Shown: piece after piece, positions 34,103-43,585 of the stretch
Layout of the letters: every line of letters starts with the position of its first letter
Numbering within the stretch: position 1 is the first letter of the stretch
NCBI GenBank assembly: GCA_028564705.1
Contig: JAPXFQ010000074.1
Location: 1,877,501-1,941,500 of the forward strand
Origin: Apricaphanius iberus
Lineage: Eukaryota > Chordata > Actinopteri > Cyprinodontiformes > Aphaniidae
Reading direction: 5' to 3'
Length of the DNA stretch: 64,000 nucleotides
Notes under the pieces: generated by a model
Database searches by the model: none
Told to the model about the DNA's origin: nothing
What the model saw: the letters and a program-made list of their open reading frames with translations, nothing else
Made by a program: the position numbers and the translations under genes

Positions 34103-35521
34103 ATGGCCAGAAAAAAAGAACTTTCATCTGAAACTCGACAGTCTATTCTTGTTCTTAGAAATGAAGGCTATTCCATGCGAGAAATTGATAAGAAATTGAA
34201 GATTTCCTACAACGGTGTGTACTACTCCCTTCAGGGGACAGCACAAACAGGCTCTAACCAGAGTAGAAAAGTTCAAAGTTCAAAGTACCTTTATTGTCCC
34301 ACAAGGGAAATTGGATTTGCAGCAATGCATCCACATAAGACACAAACATACAACAGCACTCACCAACAAAACCAACCAGTAGAGAAGGAGAAGGAAGTAA
34401 CATTAACGCCCAATGTACATAATGTATAATAAATAAATAAAGTACAGGACACAATCAAGTGCAAAAATGCAACTTGTGTAAGTAAATATAAAATGCTAAG
34501 TGCCATTAAGGTGCCTCACAGCTGACCCAATAAAAGACATTTGCATCCTCTTTGTATTGCAGCTAGGAACTCGATAGCGCCATTTAGAGGGCAAAAGCTC
34601 AAACTCTGTTCTAAGGGGATGATCCTGTGAATGAGCTATAGAAAAAGAAGTGGGAGGCCGCGTTGCACAACTGAGCAAGAAGATAAGTACATTAGAGTCT
34701 CTAGTTTGAGAAACAGACGCCTCACAGGTCCCCAACTGGCATCTTCATTAAATAGTACCCGCAAAACACCAGTGTCAACATCTACAGTGAAGAGGCGGCT
34801 GCGGGATTCTGGGCTTCAGGGCAGAGTGGCAAAGAAAAAGCCATATCTGAGACTGGCCAATAAAAGAAAAAGATTAAGATGGGCAAAAGAACACAGACAT
34901 TGGACAGAGGAAGACTGGAAAAAAGTGCTGTGGACGGATGAATCCAAGTTTGAGGTGTTTGGATCACAAAGAAGAACGTTTGTGAGACGCAGAACAACTG
35001 AAAAGATGCTGGAAGAATGCCTGACGCCATCTGTTAAGCATGGTGGAGGTAATGTGATGGTCTGGGGTTGCTTTGGTGCTGGTAAGGTGGGAGATTTGTA
35101 CAGGGTAAAAGGGATTCTGAATAAGGAAGGCTATCACTCCATTTTGCAACGCCATGCCATACCCAGTGGACAGCGCTTGATTGGAGCCAATTTCATCCTA
35201 CAACAGGACAATGACCCAAAACACACCTCGAAATTGTGCAAGAACTATTTAGAGAAGAAGCAGGCAGCTGGTATTCTATCGGTAATGGAGTGGCCAGCGC
35301 AGTCACCAGATTTGAACCCCGTTGAGCTGTTGTGGGAGCAGCTTGACCGTATGGTACGCAAGAAGTGCCCATCCAACCAATCCAAATTGTGGGAGCTGCT
35401 TCTAGAAGCGTGGGGTGCAATTTCTCCAGATTACCTCAACAAATTAACAGCTAGAATGCCAAAGGTCTGCAATGCTGTAATTGCTGCAAATGGAGGATTC
35501 TTTGATGAAAGCAAAGTTTGA
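34103..35521 (+). pseudogene. Tc1-type transposase (DD34E), interrupted by a LINE fragment
   Basis: The first 56 codons (MARKKELSSETRQSILVL...) form the N-terminal helix-turn-helix that binds the inverted repeats. The gene is then broken by an insertion plus its 7-bp duplication (375 bases in all, so the frame is kept but stops are introduced). From about 34646 it is open to the TGA at 35519: RSGRPR (GRPR AT-hook-like motif), a second helix-turn-helix, the nuclear-localisation-type KKKPYLRLANKRKRL, then the catalytic residues in WTDESKF, QQDNDPKH and NPVELLW. Without the insert the protein would be about 347 residues, the usual family length. Confidence 0.92.
34271..34638 (-). mobile_element. 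5'-truncated LINE 3' end inside the Tc1 transposase
   Basis: Direct repeats TAGAAAA flank the insert (34264-34270 and 34639-34645). On the minus strand it encodes the last residues of a LINE protein (RTEFELLPSKWRYRVPS, then SFIGSAVRHLNGT and a stop), followed by an AT-rich 3' UTR and a tail of two CTTTGAA-type units. Only about 370 bp were copied. The gene ending resembles Rex1/CR1-like LINEs of fish, but the clade is not certain. Confidence 0.8.
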
Positions 35522-35680
35522 TGTAAAAACAATCTTATTTCAAATAAAAATCATTATTTCTAACCTTGTCAATGTCTTGACTCTATTTTTTATTCATTTC
35601 ACAACGTATGGTGGTGAATAAGTGTGACTTTTCATGGAAAACACAAAATTGTTTGGGTGACCCCAAACTTTTGAACGGTA

Positions 35681-35683
<3 letters not shown>

Positions 35684-35727
<44 letters not shown>
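35684..35727. repeat. (TA)n microsatellite at the Tc1 end
   Basis: About 22 TA units directly abutting the right inverted repeat. Frames of repeated Tyr-Ile on both strands here are artefacts. Confidence 0.9.
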
Positions 35728-35728
<1 letters not shown>

Positions 35729-36268
35729 TCAAGGAAAGTAATAGAGCGACAATCAGGGGACTCAGGACAGCTGGGGACAATTAATTGCACAGGGACAGAC
35801 AAAGACAGGGAAAGACATATTCGCACTCACCCACACATAAACAAACAAAAAAGAACCAGACCAGGGCAGAAGGAGGGGGTCGAGGATAGTGGAGGGAAAA
35901 AACCGAAGAACAAATACAGAACAGAAATGGTACAAAAATGGCCCAGAAAAATAAAAACAACAACATGCAACTGCCAGCAAAACTACAGCCGCAGCAGCAA
36001 TTTCCTGCAGGCACAGTAAGTGAGTTCTGGGCTCCTCAGACAGAGTTGGGAGATGGAGGTGAGGCGTATCTGCCTCATTACCCACAAGAAGTCCTGAAGC
36101 TGGATGCGCCAGAACTGGAAGCAGAGACAGGCTGGGCACTGGGAACGGGACTTGAGATCAGCGGGGAGCCGGGACTGGGGTTTGAGACAGGCGGGGTACC
36201 AGGACCGGAGCTTCGTCATGCCAGCTAGGCAACAGATTGGATTTATTCCAGAACTTTAACAACAACAA
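35728..36268. other. GA/CA-rich spacer with degenerate GGAACCGGGACT-like repeats
   Basis: No gene recognised. At 36120-36215 short units of the type GAGCCGGGACTGGGGTTTGAGACAGG recur imperfectly; the 96-codon frame over this (35938-36228) is low-complexity and is not taken as a gene. Confidence 0.4.
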
Positions 36269-36733
36269 TTTGTTACTTCAAGGCTGGATTACTGTAACTG
36301 TCTATTATCAGGTAGTCCACAGAATACAATTAAAAGTCTTCAGTTAGTTCAAAATGCTGCTGCTAGGATTCTGATAAATATTAAAAGAAGAGATCACATT
36401 TCCCCTGTTTTAGCTTCTCTTCACTGGCTCCCAGTAAAATCTAGAATAGAATTCAAGATCCTCCTTCTGACATATAAAGCCCTTAATAATCTAGCTCCAT
36501 CATACATAAGAGACCTGATTGTTCCATATGTTCCTAACAGAGACCTTCACTCTCAGACTGCAGGTTTACTGGTAGTTCCTAGGATTTCTAAAAGTAGAAT
36601 GGGTGGCAGATCTTTCAGCTATCAGGCTCCCCTCCTATGGAACCGGCTCCCAGGGTTGGTTCGTGAAGCAGACAATTTGTCTATCTTTAAAACTAGGCTA
36701 AAAACTTTCCTCTTTGACAAAGCTTACAGTTAG
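36269..36733 (+). pseudogene. L2 LINE protein, C-terminal 154 residues
   Basis: The frame is open with no internal stop but lacks a start because the 5' part was never copied. Landmarks: [60 protein letters not shown] and LFDKAYS before TAG. It is the same lineage as the inverted fragment at 48968-49474. Confidence 0.85.
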
Positions 36734-36884
36734 AGATATGTTTATAGGTAGTTAGAGTCAGGTCAGACAGGTAGATAGGAAGAGACAGGTTAATGTTAGT
36801 AGTCAGGCAGAGTGTCAAAAGTTAGGAAGAGATAGGAAGAGGTAGAGTAGCTAGGTAGAGATAGATTAATGTAAGCCAGGTAAA

Positions 36885-37260
36885 GATCCGGAGCCGGTCG
36901 CGGCTTACCGCCGCGGAAGAAATGTGCCCCACAGGGGCCAGCCAGCGCCGGAGAGAGGTCCCTCAAGGGGATCCTCCCGCACAGTGCGGCCGCCCATTAC
37001 CTGCCGGGTTGAATCCCCCGGGCAGACTGTGCGGACCCCACCCGTTTATCTCTTAAACGTTTCTCGCCCTCTTCAACTCTGTCCTCTCAGTTCTGTCTAT
37101 TTTTCCTTAAGATAGTTGTCGACTATCGGTCTCGTGCCGGTATTTAGCCTTAGATGGAGTTTACCACCCACTTTGGGCTGCATTCTCAAACAACCCGACT
37201 CCGAGAAGACCCCGGCATGACGGGGGCCGTTACCGGCCCTACACCGTCCACGGGTCAGGA
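36885..37260 (-). pseudogene. 28S ribosomal RNA fragment (D1-D2 region), antisense to the LINE
   Basis: Read on the minus strand the block contains the conserved vertebrate 28S strings in their natural order: CCGGTAACGGCCCCCGTC, CGGAGTCGGGTTGTTTG, GAATGCAGCCCAAAG, GTGGTAAACTCCATCTAAGG, CTAAATACCGGCACGAGACC, GATAGTCGACAA, AAACGGGTGGGGTCCGC, GGGGGATTCAACCCGGC and GCCGCGACCGGCTCCGGATC. This is about 376 bp from the first third of the large-subunit rRNA. Substitutions and short gaps in otherwise invariant parts show it is not a working gene. Confidence 0.88.
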
Positions 37261-37933
37261 GGACTCAGACAGAGTGTTGGTAGCCAGGTCTCCTAGTAGC
37301 TAGGAGACAGGTTAATGTTAGTAGCTATGCTGCTTTAGGCTAGGCTGTTGGAGGACATTATTAGGGTCTGTTCCTACTTTCTCTCCTACTTCTCCCCAAC
37401 TGCATGATGTGCTGTCAATTCAAGCACTAACCTGTTTTCTATTATAGTAGGTGCTCCGGATTAGCCCTGCTTGACGACCCTGACTAAGATGGCATTGCAG
37501 TGACGGAAAATTCTCCACGTCCTGCAACAAACTTGTGCATCAGTTCTATTGCTCTTTCTGTGTCTCTGTTATGTATTCTCCAAGCCACAGACGGTCGCGG
37601 CAGATAACCGCTTGTGCTGAGCCTGGTTCTGCCGGAGGTTTCTTCCTGTTAAAAGGGAGTTTTTCCTTCCCACTGTCGCTGCATGCTTGCTCAGTATGAG
37701 GGATTGCTGAGAATTCCACGACGCAATCTTCTGTGGTTCTGTAATTTCTACACTAAACATTGTATTGTAATAACTCTTTTTGTAAAGTGCCTTGAGATGA
37801 CATCTGTTGTGAAATGGCGCTATATAAATAAACTGAATTGAATTGAATTGAATTGAACAAGGTAGAACTTCACATGTCTCGACCAATTCCAGCAACACCC
37901 TAAGACGAACAATTTAGCGGGTTCATGTCTTTT

Positions 37934-38095
37934 AGCAGGTTTGTGAAAGCTGTCTGTGCTGAAAGGTCTATTCAATTTCTAAATAATTGTAAGATTTTCT
38001 GTGAAAGGAGACTTCTATTCACAAAAGATGGGCGTCATATCAATAAGAAAGGTCAGAAGCTTTATCTCTGGAATTTGCTAACCCATGTGAACTAA
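37934..38095 (+). pseudogene. L2 ORF1, end of the esterase-like domain
   Basis: A 53-codon open stretch ending in TAA, with no start in frame: CKIFCERRLLFTKDGRHINK followed by KGQKLYLWNLL. The DGxHxNxxG pattern is the Asp-His end of the SGNH-type esterase found in ORF1 of L2/CR1 LINEs. The N-terminal part is missing. Confidence 0.55.
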
Positions 38096-38602
38096 CTGTT
38101 CTGTTCTCGAACCAAGACACATAGCGGACACCAACCTGTTGTAACACACAGAGAACATGACATCCGTGCATCCGTCAGTGATAAGCCAGCCAGAGTCATA
38201 CCAGCTGACTGTGCAACAATGCCGTCAAATGACCTTCAAAGAAACACAGAGTTCCAGCATCTCTATGTGGAAACACATCAGCTCAGTCAGCTGACTTAGC
38301 TGAACATGCAGATTCTACTCTACAGGAAATGCTCCCTAAGACAGCAGATCCAATCAACATACCAACCAACATACCAGACCAGCAACAGATCCAATTCATC
38401 GTCAACTTCTAACTCTATAACAGGCTCACCATTCATGGAGTTTTCTGATGCCTTTCAGAGTCAGGAAAAATAAGGAATCCTGCTTTTAACGCCACGCCCA
38501 AACAGGACTTATAAACAGCGTGGCTCCCCAATTCAACTCACCATATCAAACATCTGATACCGACCGGACACTGTTGCGAAATACACTACTCACCAGGAAG
38601 AG

Positions 38603-39515
38603 GTGTTCGGTCATTCTAATTCTCATTCTCTTGATAGTAAAATACCGGTTATTGTAAATAAGAGATGTTCACACAATAAAACTACAAATAACCGAGAAGT
38701 ACAGAATTTAAAAATAATACTTGCAAAAAAGTTCTTATTCACTGAAAGAAATCTGAATATAACACCATGCAGACATAATCTCTCAATCTCAGAAAGAAAT
38801 ATTAACGCAGTTATACAAAACATAAGATCACTATCAGGAAAATCACTTCTAATCAATGATTACATCATCACACATTATATACATGCTCTATTTCTCTTGG
38901 AAACTTGGTTAGATGAAAATATAAAACAAACCATATTAATAGAGACTTGCCCAACTAATTATTATAGTGAGACCAGGAAAAACAAAAGGGGTGGTGGCCT
39001 TGCTATAATCCTTCACAATTCGCTAAACCTCAAAAAGGTATTGCTAGGCAAATTCAGCACCTTTGAATATTTAGCTACTGAAACAAATAAACCAAACAAA
39101 GTCCTATTTGTAAACATATAGAGAACACCAAAACCGAACACAAACTTCTTTAACGACTTCAATGACCTTTGCTCTGCAATATGTCTAGACTATGACCGGA
39201 TAGCAATTGTGGGAGATTTCAACATCCACACTGACAAACCCTAAGACAGTGGAACAAAAAGCACTAAATGACACCCTTCATAACTTTGACCTAACCCAAC
39301 ACATTAATGAGCCAACGCACAAGCAAGGACACACTCTGGACCTACTTATTAGCAAAGACTTAAATATCTCTAGCATTACCATAACTGATATCGCATTATC
39401 TGATCATTTCTGCATCTCATTTGAAGCGCCATCCAAGCCAACATACCTAATCAGAGTAAAACCACTGTTAAGAAATACCTCCTTAAAGAAAACTCAGCTG
39501 AAAACTTTGAACTGA
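38603..39515 (+). pseudogene. L2 LINE endonuclease domain
   Basis: Frame 38603-39121 shows INAVIQNIRSLSGKSLLIND, LLETWLDENI (catalytic Glu) and GGGLAIIL. After a stop the same frame continues with AIVGDFNIH at about 39205 and a further stop, then a shifted frame 39207-39515 gives GHTLDLLISKD and ALSDHFCISF. These are APE-type endonuclease motifs that nick target DNA. At least two stops and one frameshift break it. Confidence 0.8.
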
Positions 39516-39802
39516 TGTACACTCCAACCTAATCTAAATCACCAACATCCACTCAGTAAACAAACTGACAGATGATTTTCTATCCAAAATCTGAGACATG
39601 ATGGATAATATTGCGCCACCTAAGGTTAAAACAGTCTCTAGTAAAGTGAAGTCTCAATGAAGAAGCAATCCACTGGTATGTAATGAAAAAAGGGAGCGCC
39701 GGCATGCTGAGAGGAAATGGCAGAAAACTAGACTCCAGGTTCATTACAAGATATATAAAGAGAAACTGAACAAGTATCAAGTAAAGTTAAAAGGGTGCAA
39801 GG

Positions 39803-40754
39803 TAGTGGTGGGCGGTATGGCAAAATTTTTATATCACAGTATATTTTTAAAACATAACTGTATTACGGTATTTAACGTTTTTTTTTGCAATACCATACTA
39901 TTCATATCCACATTATCTTATAAGAATGAAGAATTTAAAAATGTGCTTTAAATATCCCATTTTACTGCTATATAGACTGCATCATATTGTTTTTTTTCCA
40001 GACACAGGTGAATGATATGAAAATAATTAAAATGATTATGATTCTAGTTGGCATTCTTGATATTCTAAGGCTGAATGTATCATTTTTTTAAAACCTCACG
40101 TTGGCGCAAGCAACCAATTGCATCTTCTAATGGCTTTGGATCTAGAACTGATGAATCCTGCTGGGGGCAGAGTATAGACTCAGACCGGATTTAGCAAAAG
40201 AAGAAGTAAAATAAACATGGCGACCATAGGTGATCATTAGCTGGTTAATATTTAGATAACAACAGAAACAAAGACAGCAGAAGTATCGTAGATGGTATGT
40301 AAAACATATTTACCGCTATTTTTGATTTCTTTCTCACTTGTTTTGCCACCGTTGATCACGTTTACCTACAGATGGTCAAATAGCGCTCAACGCTTCCCCC
40401 TACTGGTTACTCTCGATAGCGTTTGTAAAAGGTATGCCGTTCGGTTGTCGTTTGACATTTTAAAGCCGATAAACTTTTCAAACTATGGACGAGGCTCCTC
40501 TGTTTTGGAATTACTTAATCAGAATTCTTTGCTTCGCTCCTGCCAGCGGCTGTACTTAGTTAAAAACTTTATTTTCTACACTGCGGTGAAGAGCGCGTAG
40601 CAGTGAAATCGGTCCTAGCTGAAATACTTCCCCTCATTAAACGTTCCGGAAGTTTTCTGAGCTATTCACCAGTATAGGGGTATATTCAAAATTCATATCA
40701 TAACGGAAAAAAAACACAAATTTTCGGTACGAACCCGTATACCGCCCTGGCCTA
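39803..40754. mobile_element. hAT-type non-autonomous element inside L2, 8-bp duplication
   Basis: Flanked by direct GTGCAAGG copies (39795-39802 and 40755-40762). The ends read TAGTGGTGGGCGGTAT and, inverted, TAGGCCAGGGCGGTAT, matching at 12 of 16 positions and starting TAG as hAT ends do. An 8-bp duplication is diagnostic for the hAT superfamily. The 952-bp interior has a 102-codon frame (40292-40600) with no transposase motif. The L2 linker resumes directly after the right duplication, so the element inserted into a pre-existing L2. Confidence 0.85.
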
Positions 40755-40762
40755 GTGCAAGG

Positions 40763-42507
40763 GAATAATTTTTTTCTGAGATTATCCACAGAAACAACAA
40801 TAATGCTAGGACATTGTTTGCTACAGTGGAGAGACTAACTACTCCTCTGGTGACAGTACCTCCTGAACTAAACTCCATCAGGGCCTGTAATGAATTTGCC
40901 AGCTTCTTTTCTGAAAAGATCTTGAACATCAGAGGTTCAATCAGTACATCAGCTCCAACCCCAATATCAACTATGAGCCCAATTAACACCAATGCAGAGA
41001 AAATGACTAATTTCCAAATAATAAATCAATCGAGCTGTGGTGAAATTATTGACAAACTAAGCTCTGCCACCTGCTGCTTGGATATCTTACCAACACGTTT
41101 TCTAAAAAAGGTCATCCCAGCCATCAGATCAGATCTGATCAAAATAATTAACTCATCCCTCCTATCAGGTGTCTTCCCCATAGCATTAAAAACTGAAGAT
41201 ATCAAACCAATACTAAAGAAAAAGAACCTAGACAGCACGCTGATGCAAAACTACAGACCAATCTATAATCTCCCATTTATCGGTAAAATTATTGAAAACG
41301 CTGTGTTCCAACAATTAAATAGCTTCCTAGTAATGAACAACAGCTTTGATATTTATCAGTCTGGTACCACAGCACCGCTACAGCCCTCGTCAAAGTCTTC
41401 AATGACACCCGTACAAATACTGACCGTGGTAAAACCACAGTACTGGTACTACTAGACCTCAGTGCAGCGTTTCACATCGTTGATCATGATATTTTACTGA
41501 ACCGTCTAGAGAGCTGGGTCGGACTCTCTGGTACAGTACTCGACTGGTTCAAATCTTACCTTAAGAACAGGAATTTCTTTGTGTCGATTAGCCAATTCTC
41601 ATCAGAAAACACAAAAATCACTTGCTATTTAGCATCTACATGCTCCCATTAAGACAGATTATAACCTCCAATAATGTTAACTACCACAACTATGCTGACG
41701 ACACTCAGCTTTATATCTCAATGTCAACCGGTGATGTTGAAACCATTCAAATCCTCAATAAATACATTGAGCAAATTAACAGCTGGATCTCCCATAATTT
41801 CCTCCAATTGAACAAAAACAAAACTTATCTTTGGATCCAAAAAAGATTGACTACATATTAGTAATAATCTTAAACAGGCCCAACTAGAAACTACCAACCA
41901 GATCAGAAATCTAGGTGTATTAATGGACTCAGACCTGAAACTCCAGGTTCACATAAAGGCTATTACAAGGTCAGCTTTCTATCACCTGAAGAACATTTCT
42001 GGGATTAAAGGACTGATGACAGAAGGAGACCTGGAAAAACTAATCCATGCATTTATCTCTAGCCGCCTTGATTACTGTAACAGTATCTTTACAGGTCTAC
42101 CTAAAAAATCAATCAGACAACTGCAGCTGATCCAGAATGCTGCTGCTCGTGTTCTCACTAGAATCAGAAAAGAAGAACACATCACCCCAGTTCTAAAGTC
42201 CTTACACTGGCTCCCTGTAGCTAAGAGAATAGACTTCAAAGTGCTTTTATTAGTCTATAAATCATTGAATGTCTTAGCACCAGAGTACATTAGAGATCTG
42301 CTATCATGGTACAAACCATCCAGATCACTCAGGTCCTCCAGCTCTAGTTTACTGATCATCCCCAGAACCAAACAAGGAGAAGCAGCTTTCAGTTTCTATG
42401 TTCCTCATATCTGGAACAAACTACCGGAAGAATGCAAAACTGCAGAGACACTGAACACTTTTAAGTCTAAAATTAAAACTTACCTATTTAGACTTGCCTA
42501 TGAGTAA
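40763..42507 (+). pseudogene. L2 LINE reverse transcriptase and C-terminus (broken)
   Basis: Frames 40814-41455, 41456-41660, 41622-41861 and 41923-42507 give in order: CNEFASFFSEKILNIRG (linker), QNYRPIYNLPFIGKIIEN, LLDLSAAFHIVDHDIL (the second Asp position reads His-Ile), [12 protein letters not shown], and [24 protein letters not shown]. Against the copy at 1-971 about 34 bases are missing at 41620, precisely those encoding [10 protein letters not shown], and a second deletion removes VLLFGP near 41826. Elsewhere the two copies are about 90 percent alike by eye. Confidence 0.88.
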
Positions 42508-42850
42508 CTGTTTTTACTTGCTTGTTTTAATTTTCACACACATTATAGTCTTGATTACTGTAAATGCTTTCTTGTTTGTTTTTTTAAGGACTGTGAGCTT
42601 TTTCAGCAAGATCAGTTAGTGGAAGGAAGAACTGTGAGCTTTTCAGCGAGATCAGTGAATACAGTGAAACTGTGTTTTTACCTGCTTGTCCTTAAATTGT
42701 TGTATTGTCTTGACTATTGTCTTATTGTAATTGCTTTCTTGTATATTTAACATGAAATTGATTTATGCTGTGCTCCAATTTTTAGTCATGTAAAGCACCT
42801 TGAACTGCCTTGTGTTGAAAGTGTGCTATACAATAAAATTGCCTTGCCTT

Positions 42851-43550
42851 GGACATGCTGGGGATCAATGGTGGATTCTGCAGCTGGTTTGATGCAGTGA
42901 GGAACCGGTGGAGTATCTGCTAGAGCAGACAAACAGGCTTGCCAGACCTTAGTTTTCCTAGGTCAGTCTAATAAATATACTCTCATTTGGTCCAGTCATT
43001 CTAATGTTTTTGTTTTAATGTGACTTATGGGATGTTTGGCACCTGTCAGCGCAGCAAGACAAGCAAGAGGGCACACATCGAAATGGTAAGTGAAAGAAGG
43101 AAAAGGAGTTTTGCGAAAGTAGAAAAGAAATGTGATGAAAAAATGTCATTGTATGAACCCTGTTATAAAATTATTTCACCCAAGATAAGAGTTTAACTCT
43201 CCACAATATCATTTTATCCTCTAAACAACCTGTTGTTTTGTTATGACTTGTGCCCTTATATTAAAAAAAGTAATCTGATATCATACAGTACATCATAATC
43301 AGTTGAATAAATAAAAAGATGATGCTATTAAAGTATTCATGTAGGAATCCGGCTAACTTGGAAAACAAACTGTAAAAAATACATATGAGGAAGGGAATTA
43401 TCAAGGTATTCAGCAGCAGATAATGTTAAATTTTGGACATAAGACTTGTTGAAGGATAACTATTATATAGTTATATATATACTATATATATATGTAAATT
43501 TAAAAAGACAGCTTTTGTGCAAGATTGTCCGGTCCCGTGTTTTTGTGATT
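42851..43550. other. Non-coding DNA, nothing recognised
   Basis: About 700 bp of AT-rich sequence between the L2 tail and the C-rich tract; no gene or terminal repeat seen. A near-palindromic TATATA region is at 43463-43495. Confidence 0.45.
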
Positions 43551-43553
43551 TCA

Positions 43554-43585
43554 ACCCCCCACACCCCCACACCCCCCACCCCCGG
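43554..43585 (-). repeat. G-quadruplex-type tract
   Basis: The plus strand is a run of C5-C6 blocks separated by ACA or A; the minus strand therefore has four to five runs of five or six G with loops of one to three bases, a strong G-quadruplex consensus. Confidence 0.7.

Larger units (their letters stand above)
33695..35683 (+). mobile_element. Tc1/mariner transposon with 27-bp terminal inverted repeats
   Basis: The ends CACTACCGTTCAAAAGTTTG continue identically for 27 bases at left (33695) and, inverted, at right (ending 35683). TA dinucleotides flank both ends (33693-33694 and 35684-35685), the Tc1 duplication; the right TA begins a long (TA)n tract. A transposase gene fills the interior and is interrupted by a 368-bp LINE 3' fragment (34271-34638). 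The perfect ends suggest a fairly recent insertion. Confidence 0.92.
36269..37858 (+). mobile_element. 5'-truncated L2 LINE with 28S rRNA sequence in its 3' UTR
   Basis: Coding sequence starts abruptly at 36269 and stops at 36733; a long 3' UTR ends GCGCTATATAAATAAACTG and a tail of GAATT units (37834-37858). Within the 3' UTR, 36885-37260 is antisense 28S rRNA. The sequence on both sides of that block is of the same repetitive AGACAGGTTAATGTTAGTAG type, so the rRNA piece is embedded in the UTR rather than lying at its edge. Confidence 0.85.
37934..42850 (+). mobile_element. Nearly complete L2 LINE (TTGCC-tailed) interrupted by a hAT element
   Basis: Pieces in proper order: ORF1 esterase C-terminus (37934-38095), endonuclease (38603-39515), linker, reverse transcriptase (40756-42507), 3' UTR and TTGCC tail (42839-42850). 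Without the 952-bp hAT-type insert it is about 4.0 kb. The 5' end is uncertain; it begins within 80 bp of the tail of the preceding L2. Coding sequence has multiple frameshifts and stops. Confidence 0.85.

Noticed and set aside
35583..35826. Frames with long Tyr-Ile repeats near 35.6-35.8, 52.2 and 53.6 kb
   Set aside because: They translate (TA)n microsatellites.
35938..36228. 96-codon frame with Gly/Glu/Pro repeats
   Set aside because: Low-complexity translation of GA-rich degenerate repeats, no domain.
36885..37260. Functional rRNA gene
   Set aside because: Only a diverged fragment of 28S in antisense, embedded in a LINE 3' UTR; no 18S or 5.8S nearby.
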